NCBI GenBank assembly: GCA_023053575.1
Contig: JAKZAP010000009.1
Span: 14,365,869-14,429,868, forward strand
Source of the DNA: Branchinecta lynchi
Taxonomy: Eukaryota; Arthropoda; Branchiopoda; Anostraca; Branchinectidae
Direction of reading: 5' to 3'
DNA: 64,000 nt
Shown: in pieces, positions 11,770-22,664 of the stretch
Layout of the letters: each line of letters opens with the position of its first letter
Position numbering within the stretch: position 1 is the stretch's first letter
Made by a program: the position numbers and the translations under genes
The notes under the pieces: generated by a model
The model's database searches: none
Told to the model about the DNA's origin: nothing
Seen by the model: the letters and a program-made list of their open reading frames with translations, nothing else

Positions 11770-11967
11770 AACCTCAGCTGATTATCCGAGGACCGGGACA
11801 TCACGTCTAATTACATGAAAACGTTCATATTTTCTATTTCCGCACCTAATGATTGTCCCTAGGACGATTTATAAATGTAAACGCGCTTGGCTCTATATAT
11901 GTAGATCCAAATGTATATTCAGTAATATATATTTAACCGAATCCAATATCTGATAATCGGCTGAGAT
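11770..11967. mobile_element. Small inverted-repeat element
   Basis: The ends are near-complementary: CTCAGCTGATTATC at about 11775 and GATAATCGGCTGAG at about 11953. The inner part (11866-11940) is an inverted copy of 177-252, where AATATACATTTGTATCTA and GCGCGTTTACA recur. Confidence 0.5.
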
Positions 11968-11975
11968 TTAGTCTA

Positions 11976-12297
11976 CACCAGTCAACCCCAAACCTGCTTT
12001 TTGGATACCCTATGCCAAACGTTGGGTTTGGCATAGCCTATATATAGGCATTAGGTATACTTAATACTGGACACCCTATGCCAAACGCTGGATAGCTCTT
12101 GGTACCCTAACCCTTACATACACCACAATAGATGAATTCTGGTTGAGCTTCAGTCAAATCATCAATATTTTACTGGGTCTCGCTATCCAGCATTTAGCAT
12201 AGCGGATCTAGCATTAGCCATAGGGTATACCAAACGCTAGATATACCCAGCGTTTGGCATAGGCTTTCCCAAAATAAGGGGTTTGGGGTAGACTGGT
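11976..12297. mobile_element. Palindromic MITE, GACCAGTCTACCCCAAACC ends
   Basis: Left end ACCAGTCAACCCCAAACC is matched by right end GGTTTGGGGTAGACTGGT. Internal TATGCCAAACGCTGG blocks are also repeated in both orientations. A partial copy lies at 33140-33250. Confidence 0.75.
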
Positions 12298-12299
12298 CG

Positions 12300-13900
12300 A
12301 GACCCACTTGAATGAGGCAAGTTGCATGAACCAAGAAGGCAGAAAGAGCGGATCTTCCCTACATGTTATTACTTTTTCCCTGACATCTTGAAGGATTACT
12401 TTTTTGTACAAAATATCTGGACTTTCTACTGAAAAATAAAACTCTCGAACAGGGTTGTACATTGAAAAAAAGTAAGAGTGACTTTTCGTCGAAAACAGAG
12501 AGTGAATTGGGAGTGAAATTTTGTTTTCATGGAAAAATGTTACAGATCTGTTTTTAATCAGAATCGATGCTGCAAAATTGAAAGATCTTAATTTTGTTTT
12601 CATGAAAAGCGTGAAATAGACACTCGGTCGGAACCACTGCTGGAAAATTAAACATCTGGACTTCTTCGTTTTCTAAAGTAGAGTTAATGTTACGTCCTAT
12701 GTCTGACAAGAGAGACACAAACAAAACACAGCGCCAATTCACACTATCGTGGCAACGCTGCTTTCGAAGCGCTCTAAATTTACTCTTTATTAGATTTAGT
12801 ACAAATCCAACACTGCTGCCACCTATATTGGTGCCCTCACTCCCAGCAACCAGCCAATCACTGCTTTCGCTGCTTCATTTTTCACACCTGCCGTCGTCAG
12901 GGAGATTAGTATTGTGTGAACTTAGTGAACTGGTTACGCAAAAAGATAGTGAAGCTTTGTGAACTAGTCACGGGAAATTACGGTAAACTGCGTGATTTTC
13001 CCAATCTCCTGCGGTCTAAAAGAAAAGGTACCGGAACAGTGAACAGCGGTTTCGCATGAAACATCGATAGTGACAAATTGTGAAATAGACAAATCTTGAT
13101 TGGGTTTTGACTATCATGTCAGACAACCGAAAATAGATTTTTCACATTTTTTTTTCCAGCAAACTGCAGGTTCCCCTGACTTAACCTGATATTTAACAAT
13201 CGGACGGACTTTCCTTTGAAACAGCAGGTAAGTAATGCAGTTTTCCTCATACCAAGTTCAATGCTCCTAGCGAATTTGTGCCTGTTTACCCCTCTTCGCC
13301 TCATTATCAGCATCGATCACACATAAAAGGGAAGCTTTCACTTTTTAAACGAAAGGTCAGTTTTTAAATTAAACGGTAGTGTGAAGCTTAGCTAGGAGAA
13401 TCGCACTTATTTCTTCAGTTTAATTCAGCTCTATTTGATTTATAAAAACATAACATACAGTCCGATTGGTTGTGTTTGCGTCCGTTTTCGTCACACACAA
13501 AATTCTACATGTACATACAATGTCACATATATGGTGAATTGCATACCCTAATGTAGCCTGGTAACTCACAACTAATAATTTATAAAATACAATATCTGAG
13601 GAGCGAACTTGCGGGGAAGGCTGGTTGGGGGAAATGTTTAAGGAGAAAAGTTTGTTTAGGGTTAGGCAGCTTGGAAGATTTTTGCGGATAGGTTGGAAGC
13701 ATAGTGAGGAGCTTTTGTAGGTAGGGTTTACTAGAAGATTTTTTTTTCTGGTTTTGTGTCTTGTTTTGTATGCGGTGGCTCTCGGCCTTTAAACAATATA
13801 CATCGTATCATATCATATAAGCGTCCAAATATTTATATTTCATATATAGTCCATGTTTAAAAAAATGTACATACATACTGCTGGAGGAATATAACTAAAC
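12300..13900. other. No gene recognised
   Basis: Frames up to about 130 codons occur but none shows a recognisable domain or convincing composition. An ATTGG/CCAAT pair lies near 12819-12860. I see no repeat with defined ends. Confidence 0.35.
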
Positions 13901-13954
13901 GCATATAGCCTAATATCAGTATTAGCGAGAATATTAGTCAACTATTGTGTGAGA

Positions 13955-14065
13955 GAAGGGCAGCTGAAATACGCCGACAAATATCTGTGCATGCCACGGC
14001 TACCATCGTAGGGGGGAGGGCAGCCGAAAATGCGCCGACAAATTTCTGTGCATGCCGACGGAATG
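13955..14065. repeat. Short two-copy tandem repeat
   Basis: GGGCAGCTGAAATACGCCGA at about 13958 recurs as GGGCAGCCGAAAATGCGCCG at about 14021, each followed by CAAATNTCTGTGCATGCC. The unit is about 62 bp. Confidence 0.6.
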
Positions 14066-14149
14066 TCGTTATAGTTAGGGGTGAAGCCCGTCGCTTAACC
14101 TGTGCCCCATCACTTCTCAGCTAGCTAAACCTCTGCCTGTAGGGGGAAC

Positions 14150-14169
14150 GGGGGGGGGGGGGGGGGGGG
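14150..14169. repeat. G homopolymer (20 bp)
   Basis: An uninterrupted run of G, one of at least ten G or C runs of 12-22 bp in the window (also 15787, 16607, 17271, 34905, 45936, 52908 and 53606). Length calls in such runs are error-prone. Confidence 0.9.
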
Positions 14170-16018
14170 ACTGAATTTGCCTTAAGAAATGGTTAACCTT
14201 GGAAAAATAACGAATGAAAAGGCTGTGGAAGTAGACTTGATAATGTGTTTATGTACTACAAGTCTTGTAGTGACTGCGCTCCTGAGAAACGAAATTTCTG
14301 AGATTCACCTATTTTCTAGGAGTTCCAACTCCTTCCCTTAGAAGTTTTATTTATTTGAATCTGGCGTAACCCCCCAAATACCAAAAATCAACACATGGAC
14401 ATGACTCGCGCTTCCACTGAACAGACAGAGAATACAAAATTACGAGAAGCCGAAAATTTGTTGAAACATTTATGATCAGATTGTCTTTTAGAGGTTCCAA
14501 AGAGGGCTCTAGCTTTGTGTCATAAATATTACCGTCTGCATTGACCACAATAACTTCCAAATACCGACAAGAGTGACTGTGAGATCAGTTTCCGAGTACC
14601 TGCTCGACAAAAACTTATTTTGGACAAAATCGGGCCGACGGATTTTGTCAGAAGTGTTCCTATTGGTTTGATTTCTAGGTGGATCTGGAATTTCAGGCAT
14701 AATGCGAAATTAATTATATTTGTTTGGCACCCTCGGTTGCGACAAGGTATGTTTCGAAGCAGAAAATGCTAACTAAAACAAGATTTGACATACCATGGTT
14801 TTGTCAGGAGCTAATTTTTGTACCAAAAAGTGCCGACAAAAAATGGTCGGTACTGTTTGTCGTTGGCTCGACAAAAGCTTGTATTGGGCAAAATTCTACT
14901 GACGGGTTTCCTAAGAAGTATTTCTATCGATTTGATGACAGCTTTGTGAAAAAATCTGCCATCACATTTCCGCTCCGACAAAATCTTGCGAGAAATCTTA
15001 TTTTGGGCAAAATGGATGGAATAGTTTCTCTTTCTCCCTTAGTTCGTCTTGCCACTTGCCACAATCTTTTCCAAGAGGTTTTCTCCTTCTTGGAACAACA
15101 ATATTCTAACCATTGCTTTTTAATTTGATGCATTTTCTAATTCTAAAATGACTTTTTGAAGCGCTAAAGGGGGAAGTGAGCTGAGATATCAGATACCATG
15201 AAACGTGTCCATGGAGTCCAGAAACGCAAATACCACTCTTCGTAACTCTGCCAATCATAACGTTTTTCTGTATATGCATTAACTTATTTTTTTGTAATAC
15301 CCTAGCCTGTTTTAATTCTCGTGACGCTGAATTTTCACTTTTTGTTCTTGTTGTTTTGTTTTTCTTGTACGTGATTTTTTTGTGGTAGTTGCTATGGCCA
15401 GTTGGCTTTTTGCAATAAATATTATATATCATATAATATACTAATAATATGGGATTGAGACGAGGTAGCCGACGGGATACATTCACTCTCCGGTACAAGG
15501 TGTTCAATCTCTCCCGGCTCCTGCACCTTGTGTACACGGGGGTTGGGCAGTGAGTATCCCCCGCGGAGATAAGGGGCAGACCGGGCGGAACACTTTCTGA
15601 ACTGCCATGAACTCCCGGCTCCTGCACCTGGTGTACAGCTGAACGGTCATGAAGATAATATTTCTAAGTAGAGACTCAGGCAGGATTACGCAGATACTAC
15701 TCGTCTCGACTCGCTCCTCTGAGCGATGTTTTGAGATAAAAACAAGAAAAAACTGCGGCGTACCGGGGCACAGGGGGAACCGGGGACCCCCCCCCCCCCT
15801 CCCCCCGCCGGAACATACAAAACTGATCATTTGGTACAGGCTTAACCTCAGATCTACGTCTTTTTTTTACTTTTCGGTCCGACCCTCGGGCGAACCCTCC
15901 CGTGCGCCAGAATTTACTGTCGGTCCAAAGCCACCGGCACCGACGGCGCAAGTTTAGTATGATGGCGGTATGCTTTGTTTTTCCTTGCGCCGCTTCGGGG
16001 ACTACCTCTCATTTACAC
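14170..16018. other. No gene recognised; degenerate CCGACA repeats
   Basis: Between about 14540 and 15020 there are diverged repeats around CCGACAAAA / GTCGGTA. They are related in style to the arrays at 62320-62535 and 63480-63720. The frame at 14724-15128 lies across them and shows no domain. 15770-15905 is a diverged relative of the C/G-tract MITE at 38806-38994. Confidence 0.35.
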
Positions 16019-16019
16019 C

Positions 16020-16091
16020 TCCCATATGGTCTAGTGGTTAGGATAGCTGGCTTTCACCCAGCAGGCTCGGGTTCGATTCCCGGTATGGGAA
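16020..16091 (+). tRNA. tRNA-Glu (TTC)
   Basis: A 72-nt cloverleaf with no intron. Acceptor stem TCCCATA/TATGGGA pairs fully, with discriminator A at 16091. Anticodon stem GCTGG/CCAGC encloses loop CTTTCAC, giving anticodon TTC. The T arm carries GGTTCGATTCC, the B box of RNA polymerase III promoters. The D arm contains TGGTCTAGTGGTTAGG (A box). It is unique here and not embedded in a SINE tail, so it is probably functional. Confidence 0.95.
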
Positions 16092-16179
16092 ACTTTTGCA
16101 AAGGCATTATCTTTTGTGTAATTTGAGATGCAAGTGAATTGTTTAAACTGTGTCTGAAAACCTCCCCACGATAAAAAAA

Positions 16180-16232
16180 AAAAGTCCCCAAGGCGAAACG
16201 TCCCAAAGGCAAAACGTCCCCTGGCGAGGCGT
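16180..16232. repeat. ~16-bp CGTCCC tandem repeat
   Basis: Three to four degenerate units of AAACGTCCC-type sequence, matching the longer array at 8975-9062. Confidence 0.6.
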
Positions 16233-16439
16233 CCCCGGCTCTATACTTTTTTTTTCAGCGCTGAGGGATAGCCATGTTGAGGCCATGTTTTTACTGATTG
16301 CTTCATAAGTTCAGAAAAAAAAATAATTCTGGAATATAATATTTTGAAAACCACGATGGGTTGACAACTGCAGCATTTAACCGATAGTGAAGAAACAAAC
16401 AAAAGTGTTGCTCACGGCCTTTAATAGTTTTACCACGAT

Positions 16440-16650
16440 CATGCGCCCGAGGCGAACTTTAAAATCTATACTTGGGGACTTTTAACCGCGGGGACCCCCC
16501 CACCCCAAACATACAAAAATACTAATTTTTATAGGCTTTTCCCTCTGATCCATGTATTTTTTGTACTTTTTTGTGCGACCCGTAGGCAAAAGCCCCCGAA
16601 AGGCAACCCCCCCCCCCCCCCCGAACTAAATTCCTGGCTACTGGCCTGGC
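16440..16650. mobile_element. Diverged C/G-tract MITE
   Basis: AACATACAAAAATACTAATT, TTTTATAGGCTTTTCCCTCT and TGATCCATGTATTTTTTGTA are shared with the intact copy at 38806-38994. Poly-C tracts flank the core on both sides, followed by AAATTCCTGG. Confidence 0.6.
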
Positions 16651-17327
16651 TACTAGTAACTAAATACTTACGGCGTAACAGCCACAGTCGGTTCCGTGGT
16701 AGTTTGTCAAGGTTTTGATTTGGATTTTTAAGTGTTTGGTTGTGACATCATTCAGTGGGGAAGCGGTTGACCGTAAAAATAAGAAAATATAACAAAAAGA
16801 ACAAAATACACAAAAATAACAAAATACACAAAGTCGCAGCTTTCGACAAAACTTGCTCAAAATCCGCCTATAAGGTAAACTCGGGCCTTGTTTATTAAAA
16901 CGACCCCAGTCTCCCACGATCCCAAACGTCTTTCCCAAACTAAATCAGGAAAATTGATATATGTCGATATAGACAGTGGGTTGAAGTTACGTTTTCGGTG
17001 TAGTGATCTCGGTAGTGATATTAGGGGTTTTTATTTTTTAAGATTTGAGTGGCGGAGTCGTCGCAACATACTATATTTCGACCGATAGTAACGAAAGGGA
17101 GCAAAATAATAAAAAAAGGGAATACAAAAATAAATCCGTGAGAAAGTCATTACATAAATTGGCAGAGACTTTAGACACAAGTTGAGTGAAAGACAGACTA
17201 CAATCTTGAAATCGGCTCGCACTTTCGATCTCGCTTTCAATCAAGGTTGGCAAGTGGTGTAAGCCACACACCCCCCCCCCCCCTCGAGAATAACCGGCGA
17301 GCATCGACTGACAATTTTATTGCTTGA

Positions 17328-17690
17328 GCCAAAATTTTATCAAGCACCAACCAACTGTTAACCGCTGAAAAATACGCAAAATGCGGAGTTCGAGGAGAAG
17401 GCGTCCTAAGAACTGAAGGGGCAATTTCGTTTATACAATGGTATTTTCCCAAGGTAATTTTCCATGGTTTATCCACTTACGACGCAAAAAGGAACGCCCA
17501 ACGTGGGGCTCGAACCAAAATTTTATCAAGCACCAACCAACTGTTAGAAAATACGCAAAATGCGGAGTTCGAGGAGAAGGCGTCCTAAGAACTGAAGGGG
17601 CGCAATGGTATTTTCCCAAGGTCATTTTCCATGGTTTATCCACTTACGACGCAAAAAGGAACGCCCAACGTGGGGCTCGAACCCACGACC
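17328..17690. repeat. Tandem duplication (~175-190 bp) upstream of tRNA-Lys
   Basis: The block beginning AAAATTTTATCAAGCACCAA at 17328 recurs at 17517. Both copies carry GCGGAGTTCGAGGAGAAGGC and TTATCCACTTACGACGCAAA. Copy 1 ends inside the tRNA-Lys 3' end, copy 2 in the complete gene. Small indels separate the copies. Confidence 0.85.
17495..17516 (-). pseudogene. tRNA-Lys 3' fragment
   Basis: These 22 nt repeat the 3' end (acceptor strand and half the T arm) of the intact tRNA-Lys at 17662-17734 and then break into the next unit of the local duplication. It cannot fold into a tRNA. Confidence 0.8.
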
Positions 17691-17734
17691 CTGAGATTAA
17701 GAGTCTCATGCTCTACCGACTGAGCTAGCCGGGC
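17662..17734 (-). tRNA. tRNA-Lys (CTT)
   Basis: On the minus strand this is a 73-nt cloverleaf. It starts GCCCGGCTAGCTCAGTCGG. The acceptor stem GCCCGGC pairs with GTTGGGC (with G-T pairs), and the discriminator is G. The anticodon loop reads CTCTTAA, giving CTT. The A box (TAGCTCAGTCGG) and B box (GGTTCGAGCCC) are intact. There is no intron. Confidence 0.95.
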
Positions 17735-18205
17735 ATGTCTGTATAATAATGATTTGGGTGTATAGGTAATTCTTGAATCTCGGCTTAGGATCTAATTTAC
17801 GGGATTACCTCTTGACGTCGTTATCAAAGTCTGACTTCGCCCATAACAACGCCGATTGACAACCATTCCCAAATTTACCAGAACATGTATTTCGAGAGAT
17901 TTACGATTTCCGGAGCTTTCCGATGCCTCAGTAAACTTAATTTTCGCGCCAATCGCGTTATCGCTACCGAGATGCTTGACTTCGGTGATCAGTATGCTTG
18001 TGATATCTTCACTTATCTGAGTCAACAAGTAGTGACAACACAATCTGTATTCTGTACGTTTAGATTCCTAGGCTCCTACAATCTGAAGATTGGCTTGAGT
18101 TATCTGGTCAGTTCTAAATCAAAGGTGATAAATACAAGGATAAATAACTACGAGTTGGCGAGCGAGTTGGTTAGGGATAATTCGATATTGTCTGGTATGC
18201 ACATA

Positions 18206-18710
18206 ATAGTTACGTTTCTGCAGATACCAAGGTATCCGATATCACGGTCTAAAGTCGTTTTGCAGTTACCGTTGTATCTGATAGTATGGTCTGCAAAAAT
18301 GACAATTGCCGGATTTGCGCTTTCAGAAATCATCCAAAAAGAAGAACTGATAATCGCTGACATCTAAAGTGACATAACTTCTTTCCCACCTATTTGACAA
18401 AAAACCAGATCCTGCTACCGGTTACGGTGACTGGCCAGATACACTGTAAAAAGTTTCTCCTGGATAGGATTAAAGTTAACTGCAGTATTTGCTACTGGGA
18501 TTAATCTTATCTCGACTAAGATAAGATTAATCCGAATTAGAGATAAGATTATCTTTTTAGAGACAAGATCAATCCCAGTAGCAACACTGCAAGATGTTTT
18601 TTTACAGTGACCACGATATCTACAAACACTCCTTTTAACCATGGTTATTACCAGATGCCACGGTTACTTCAAAGACGACTTTAGACCGTGGTATCTGGGA
18701 AAATGCAACT
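18206..18710. mobile_element. Palindromic element, AGATACCACGG family
   Basis: The left arm (GCAGATACCAAGGTATCCGA, CACGGTCTAAAGTCGTTTTG) and right arm (CAAAGACGACTTTAGACCGT, GGTATCTGG) are inverted copies. The second member, at 58155-58605, is uninterrupted by the MITE found here at 18442-18609. A chance frame at 17885-18367 overlaps the left arm. Confidence 0.7.
18442..18609. mobile_element. CACTGTAAAAA MITE nested in palindromic element
   Basis: Complete copy, CACTGTAAAAAGTTTCTCC to TTTTTACAGTG. It sits within the repeat unit CCAGATACCACGAT, whose uninterrupted form is visible at 58445-58510. Confidence 0.85.
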
Positions 18711-18789
18711 AATGTGAAGATAACATTTTATAGTCTCTTTCGGTGGTTACGACTATAGTTGGCGTTGTGTCGTGTGGCACCTTTATATT

Positions 18790-19985
18790 TTATATGTATG
18801 CCACTCCGTTTGTTTTCCCTTGTTTAATTGTAATATAAAACTGATCATTATAATGATTGTAGAGGGGCTGCCCACTCCGAGGCTCTTAGTTTACACCCTT
18901 ACCAGGCATCTGCCGAAAATAGCGCTACCATGTAGCTTACCAGCCATAAATTAGACGAATTCATCTTTCAACGCTTTTAACAATACTGGTTTTAATATTC
19001 CAAAACGTTGCACCCGGTGCCACATCGGCCAGGCAGTTGGGTGTACGCCAACATCGAGAGTCGAAAGTCTTTTGAAATTTCAAATTTACGGAAAGTGTAG
19101 CCACAGAAGTGAACTGGATACGTAGCCTAACTTTCTCTATACGTAACTCTTACATTCACTTTCCTGACCTTTTTTTAACTTAACTATGTGGACAACTAAC
19201 AACCTATTTTTGTTCTGAGCCACCGAAAAGTTAGGCAAGCGAGGAGTTACCTACTTCCCGACACCTGCTGTACACCCTTTCCCGCACCGGCCAAAATCAG
19301 CGGTGCCAGCGATCTATTAAACGCTTTGAAACATGACGATTTTTACGTTCTAAGAAGTGAAAAACCGGTGCCTGCTGGTCTAGGCCGGTGCCGGTGCCGG
19401 CACCGTCCTGGCACCCGGAACTTGCTGTACACTAAATTTGAGAGTGGGCAACCCCTCGCCAATTCGTTAAGGAGGAACATAAAGACAAATATTTAAGATG
19501 TTGCAAATTTTGTATTTTGCCATTGATCGTTGAGGAAATTTCAGAATCCTGAACTTCTATACCACACACAAGTTACATGATATGTGTTATCCAGCGAACC
19601 GTGCATATTTTAGGATGAGATTGCCAACTGGGCAAAAGGGCAAAATCTTTTCTAAGCCGAGACTCGATGTCACTCCACTCTTCAGAAATGACAAAGAGTT
19701 AGAAGAGATAATAGCCAAGTCACCAAACAAGCTGTTTCTACTTCAGATTTGACGGAAACAAAATAATTATACTGGTGCGGACATTTTCTGATTCAGCTTG
19801 AAAAAATAGGCCGGCAGTGGATTATGGCTCGCGTCTCCAGTTGGATTACGAATTTAGATCTTTGCTGACCACTGCAGTTCTGCCCTCGCAGAAATTCCGC
19901 AAACTGATAGTCCATCGGAGCAATGGTTTAATTCATCTGGAGGAAGATGCTGGAGAAACCATTACCATTCGCGAGACCATTCGAT
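18790..19985. repeat. Segmental duplication, copy A
   Basis: Shares colinear blocks with 25430-26970. These include TTGTTTTCCCTTGTTTA and ACTGATCATT at the start, the foldback at 19249-19462, TCTTTTCTAAGCCGAGACTC, and GCTGACCACTGCAGTTCTGC near the end. Copy B carries an extra ~290 bp. The copies are about 6.6 kb apart in the same orientation. Confidence 0.85.
19249..19462. mobile_element. Foldback element, GCGAGG..CCTCGC ends
   Basis: Starts GCGAGGAGTTACCTACTTCC and ends GAGAGTGGGCAACCCCTCGC, inverted with two mismatches. The interior has CCGGTGCCGGTGCCGGCACC-type hairpin-forming sequence. Same family as 4401-4570. Confidence 0.7.
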
Positions 19986-20019
19986 AGGTATTACAACTGG
20001 TAACACTAATGAATGAGAA

Positions 20020-20175
20020 TTAAATAATGTTTTTTTATTTTAAACCAATGCCCAGAGGTGAACCTGTAAGGGACTTACTACCCTTAAAACAAAACATCAA
20101 CAAAAACGAAAACTTCGAGAAAAATAAAGAAAAAAAGGGAAAGAAAGACCCCGCCTGGGACGCCCGACAAAAAAA
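20020..20175 (-). mobile_element. Possible LINE 3' end (minus strand)
   Basis: On the minus strand a C-poor stretch runs to AAATAAAAAAACATTATT, resembling the 3' end of a non-LTR element. No coding domain is visible, so this is a weak call. Confidence 0.3.
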
Positions 20176-20351
20176 AACAAATATTTTCAACCAGAATCAC
20201 TACTAATTATCCAAAACCAAAAAAAGACTTAAATGGTTGAGATTAACCGTCAAATTCATATACAGCAAAACAATGAACCTTAACATGCTATGGAAATCCG
20301 ATAAAACACTACATGACTAATGCTAAATCTCTATCTACTAGTTACCAGTGA

Positions 20352-20510
20352 TGTCGACAAGACCAAAACGTCAAGACCAAGGCCAAGACCAAGATTTTCG
20401 CACCGGAATTAAGACCAAGACCAAGATTTTGGCCCTGGTATCGAGACCAAGACCAAGAATTCAGCTCTGGTCTTAAGACCAAGATCAACACCAAGACCGA
20501 GACCAAGAAA
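20352..20510. repeat. Subterminal AAGACC repeats, left
   Basis: About ten copies of AAGACCAAGACCAAGA-type units, with inverted GGTCTTAAGACC palindromes. They match 22257-22425 at the other end. Subterminal repeats in hAT elements are typically transposase binding sites. Confidence 0.8.
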
Positions 20511-20624
20511 GTCTATTTTACTAGATTGAGTGAGGAATTACTTTTCTAGCCTAACTACGGGAAATTAATGAAAAGTAAGCTGATTATATTTCTGTCAATA
20601 AAAACGCACATAAAATTTATATAA

Positions 20625-21276
20625 TCATATGCCAATTTGTCTGTTGCATTTTAAATAAACCAATGCTGCCAATAATTTCTGGGACATCCTCGCTCTATGC
20701 GGTCTCATAAATAGTCCACTGTGGCTGAACACTCGCTCCACTGGTGCTGAAGTTGCTGGAACGCAGAAAACCTTCTCGTATAGGGGATTTAGGCGCGAAA
20801 AGGCAGGATGCTACGAATTTTGCTTGTGCCAGGAAATTCTTCACCGCCACTTCCTTTTTCGTGCGTAGCTCCGGAATTCTGGTACCTGATATCGTACTGC
20901 GTGCAGGCAAACAAAGCTTCGGATCCATATCGGCGACAAATTTTCGGAAGGATTGGTTCTCAACAAGTGATATTGGCAGGCTGCAGCTGATGATAAGATT
21001 TTCCAAGAGTGACTTCTCAAATCTTCGTTGTACGGGGTGATCTCTAGCGTAGTGAGCTCCAGCGGAGTCTGTCGCAGAGTGGAAGCCAAAACCAGTAAGC
21101 AATATCTGACTGGATCTGGAAGCTGGAGATTTCGTGATGTACGACTCGTATACAGAAACGTGCTTCCGCCTCAGATGTCTGAAAAAGGTCAACATAGCTT
21201 TTAGTCCAAGTTTGTTTAAAAAATTCTCTCCTCGAAAATTAGTGGCCGAAAAGGGGTTGGTCAACCGATTAACCAA
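20625..21276 (-). pseudogene. hAT transposase remnant, internally deleted
   Basis: The minus-strand frame at 20695-21276 (193 residues) reads FFRHLRRKH near residue 32, the histidine half of a BED finger. It then reads a typical hAT N-terminal region with SLPISLVENQSFRKFV and PARSTISG. The catalytic middle is missing. The hAT C-terminal dimerisation motif (SAPVERVFSHSGLFMRP) follows in a different frame at about 20640-20757, with a stop at 20625-20627. The fusion plus frameshift makes this a dead copy. A full hAT transposase would be about 600-700 residues. Confidence 0.85.
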
Positions 21277-21855
21277 GATTTTACTAGATGTTTTGGAGGA
21301 CGAACGAAAAGAGAGTACAAATTTGAAAATTAGAATGTTGCTCTTTGGTTGCGTTTTCTGGTACTATGTTCTTTAGTTCCGCCAAACTAGAGACATCTCA
21401 CCCCCGAACTGGATTATCCTCATTCAGATCTCTAGTTCCGACCAGAACCTGATGTGACTTTCGGATTATCTAGTGACACAGCTGAACTCTTAGCAACCAA
21501 ATAGACATAGCAAAATATCAAACAAAACGCGAAAGATTGGGCTCATGTATGAAAAGAAAGTGTCATTTGGCAGTTGGCTTTTTATATAATTCTACAGTTT
21601 CATCGTCATTTCTGCTAACATTCAGCCAATGATCAAGATGAAATGGAATGATTTTCGACCCGCCAAATAAGTCATGTGCGGGGAGAGCTGATACGCATAA
21701 TTTGAAGGAGAATAATTTCCTCTGTCCGTTTCGCATCATGCTGACTGGATCTTAGAGAAAAGGTACATTATTTTTTACCAGCAATCATCCATGTCCATAT
21801 TGTACGTTGTACGAATAAAAAGTGTCAGCAATAACTGTACATACTGCATGCTTAC

Positions 21856-21945
21856 CTTACAAAAGTAGGAAACCCCTTTACTGTCAGTGCTCTTTTCGTT
21901 GCAGAACTTACAAACAGCGGACCACTTCCGAGTTTTTTCACAAAG
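21856..21945 (-). pseudogene. hAT transposase BED-finger exon remnant
   Basis: On the minus strand a 90-nt block sits between an acceptor-like TTTCAG and a donor-like GGTAAGC. It reads KWSAVCKFCNEK, the W-x3-C-x2-C half of a BED zinc finger. The matching H-x4-H half lies at about 21165-21185 next to another TTTTTCAG. The phases do not join cleanly, so the copy is probably degenerate. Confidence 0.65.
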
Positions 21946-22256
21946 CTGAAAGTTGGTAAACGCATACTACACCAATGAAGGTTCCTTGGTAGCCATTATT
22001 GTGTTACTGAAGAAACTCACCTCGAACATTTGCTTATATAGCAACGATCGCTATGAATAGCCCCTAAATAATTTGATCCGCTAATCTCTTGACCTCCAAA
22101 ATGTGTCCTGATGATGCAATCCATTATTAACCTTATCCTGCTTTGCAACATTTTAGCCTCTACAGGAGGCTAACACCACCTTATCTCGCTGGAAGTGCGA
22201 TTTAAGGTAATTTAAGGTAATTTTGAAAAGTTTCGAAATTAATCCGGATGTAATTA

Positions 22257-22425
22257 TGGTCTTGAAGACCAGCCTCGGTCTTGAAGACCAGGCTAGGTCT
22301 TGACAACCGGAAGCGCAAGAACAACACCAAGACCAAGAATTTGCGACTGGTCTTAAGACCAAGACCAAGATTGTCGACATCGGTCTTGAGACTGGTCTTA
22401 AGACCAAGACCAAGATTCAAGACTA
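22257..22425. repeat. Subterminal AAGACC repeats, right
   Basis: Copies of GGTCTTGAAGACCAG and AAGACCAAGACCAAGA in both orientations, mirroring those at 20352-20510. They belong to the hAT element. Confidence 0.8.
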
Positions 22426-22664
22426 CATCTCTGCTAGTTACTACAACTGGCCTACGGATCAGCTGCGAACTGCGAGTTCCATGTTCATGAAAAGATAACG
22501 CACGGGAAAAATACTGAGAAAAGCACTGGGGTAAAACTTCATTGTAATGTTTGTACATAAATAAAGCGTCATAAAACTTACACCCTTTCTTTTTGCTTAA
22601 CTCTAATACCACACAACATAACTAAAAACTAATTCAATCTAACCCGCACAGAATAATTCGTAAG

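Larger units (their letters stand above)
20338..22441 (-). mobile_element. hAT DNA transposon with 8-bp target duplication
   Basis: The element spans 20346-22433 (2,088 bp). It is bounded by a perfect 8-bp duplication, CTAGTTAC, at 20338-20345 and 22434-22441. Left end CAGTGATGTCGACAAGACC; right end, read inward, CAGAGATGTAGTCTTGAATC. Both subterminal regions carry AAGACCAAGACC repeats (20352-20510, 22257-22425). CAG-type ends, 8-bp duplication, a BED-type finger and a hAT C-terminal motif identify the superfamily. It is internally deleted and frameshifted, so it is not autonomous. Confidence 0.93.

Noticed and set aside
14724..15128. 134-residue + strand frame
   Set aside because: No domain, low-complexity relation to degenerate CCGACA repeats, and no supporting splice or promoter context.
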